A model generated the notes under the pieces. It was given only the letters and a program-made list of their open reading frames with translations, had not been told where the DNA came from and searched no databases. DNA of 64,000 nt from JACKFE01 sp050248735 (GTDB taxonomy: Bacteria; Nitrospirota; Nitrospiria; Nitrospirales; UBA8639), in the NCBI GenBank assembly GCA_050248735.1, contig JBFWRU010000009.1:119856-183855 (forward strand), read 5' to 3'. Positions 63,665 through 64,000 of the stretch are shown piece after piece (within the stretch, counting starts at the first letter, position 1; each line of letters opens with the position of its first letter). A program made the position numbers and the translations under genes.

Positions 63665-63865
63665 GTGGGACCTTTGGTGTCCTTGGGGCATTGTCCGTTG
63701 TTCCAGTGCGATCAAGAGTGGCCGGGCGACAACGACCCTGTGGGGATCGATATCTTTCGGTTTGCCAACAATGGGAGAATTGTCGAGCACTGGGATGTGC
63801 TTCGGGTGATTCCGGAGACTTCAAAGAACGACAACACGAAGTTCTCAGCCATTAAGCATGTCTGA
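63665..63865 (+). pseudogene. C-terminal relic of a SnoaL-like (NTF2-fold) protein
   Basis: About 60 codons resemble the C-terminus of predicted SnoaL-like aldol-condensation-type proteins: QEWPGDNDPVGIDIFRF, NGRIVEHWDVL and PETSKNDNTKF. No N-terminal part is found upstream, and it ends 19 bp before the IS30-type transposase, so IS activity probably removed the rest. Confidence 0.6.
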
Positions 63866-63883
63866 CTGCTTTTGGCTGTGAGT

Positions 63884-64000
63884 TCAACTGGTCGCGGCAA
63901 CACAGGCCTGAAATCTCTCTGCTGGTGTTTCGTAGTGTAAGGTTTTTCTCGGACGTTCGTTCAACTGCCGCGCCACTTTGTTGAGCTGTGCTTGCGTATA
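63884..64000 (-). mobile_element. IS30-type transposase, C-terminal end (continues past window)
   Basis: On the minus strand the frame reads QLNKVARQLNERPRKTLHYE, TPAERFQACVAATS and a stop at 63884-63886, the conserved C-terminus of IS30-family DDE transposases. Only the last 38 codons are in the window; the element's terminal inverted repeat should lie between about 63850 and 63884. Confidence 0.82.

Noticed and set aside
63369..63824. 151-codon minus-strand frame near the window end
   Set aside because: It overlaps the DHH gene end and the SnoaL relic, and its composition is that of an antisense frame.

Overview
The window looks like a chromosomal segment of a Nitrospira-like bacterium (phylum Nitrospirota). 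This is inferred from roughly 55% GC coding, a GldA/F/G-type ABC exporter with a DUF4340 partner, a cytochrome P460/YHS pair, an ECF42-DGPF module and MobMystA/B. No ribosomal or taxonomic marker proves it. The only RNA gene recognised is an initiator tRNA-fMet (6586-6662). About fifty protein genes are supported. Most large blocks are intact operons, separated by 300-900 bp spacers that hold little or only relics.

Layout. 0-6.5 kb: the end of a cupredoxin gene, then an ABC-2 exporter operon (ATPase, permease, GldG-like protein, DUF4340 protein) and a convergent membrane protein. 6.6-23.2 kb: tRNA-fMet, then a metabolic island. It holds an adenylation-carrier didomain protein with a CitE-like lyase, a divergent MmgE/PrpD protein, a lipoprotein, an unusually long Cys/Met-type PLP enzyme, and a six-gene operon taking 4-hydroxyphenylpyruvate through homogentisate to acetyl-CoA. 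A heme-oxygenase-fold (PqqC/CADD-like) protein faces that operon. A broken second copy of the lipoprotein gene lies at 23.4 kb, so two diverged direct repeats bracket the PLP/homogentisate block.

24-31.6 kb: two overlapping genes for very large exported proteins, one ending in a kinase-like domain and the other carrying three tandem PPC-type repeats. 31.7-37.8 kb: small exported proteins including an Hcp-like protein with a Sec signal, a TetR regulator divergent from a YHS/cytochrome P460 pair, a peptidase E-like protein and a divergent SelO-like protein. 38.0-39.8 kb: an AT-rich three-gene island (membrane protein, DUF6610 protein, GNAT-like protein). 40-47 kb: envelope proteins, a ferredoxin/metallo-beta-lactamase fusion, an EEP-type phosphoesterase, and a lipoprotein paired with a second exported kinase-like protein.

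47-52.5 kb: an ECF42 sigma factor with its usual companions (two YciI/DGPF proteins, DUF1579, a PhnB-like VOC protein) and a candidate ECF42 promoter, followed by a BNR-propeller protein overlapping a MoaD/ThiS-like protein that ends in Gly-Gly. 52.6-59.3 kb: a PKD-type exported protein, then a multi-PAS histidine kinase with three response regulators. 59.4-64 kb: a fatty-acid desaturase, a MobMystA/B pair whose Fic motif is altered at the catalytic positions, a DHH phosphoesterase, a SnoaL relic and the 3' end of an IS30-type transposase running off the window.

The best candidates for something undescribed are the exported kinase-like/PPC gene pair (24.1-31.6 kb), the second exported kinase-like protein (45.1 kb), and the A-T didomain/CitE/PrpD cluster beside the homogentisate operon.
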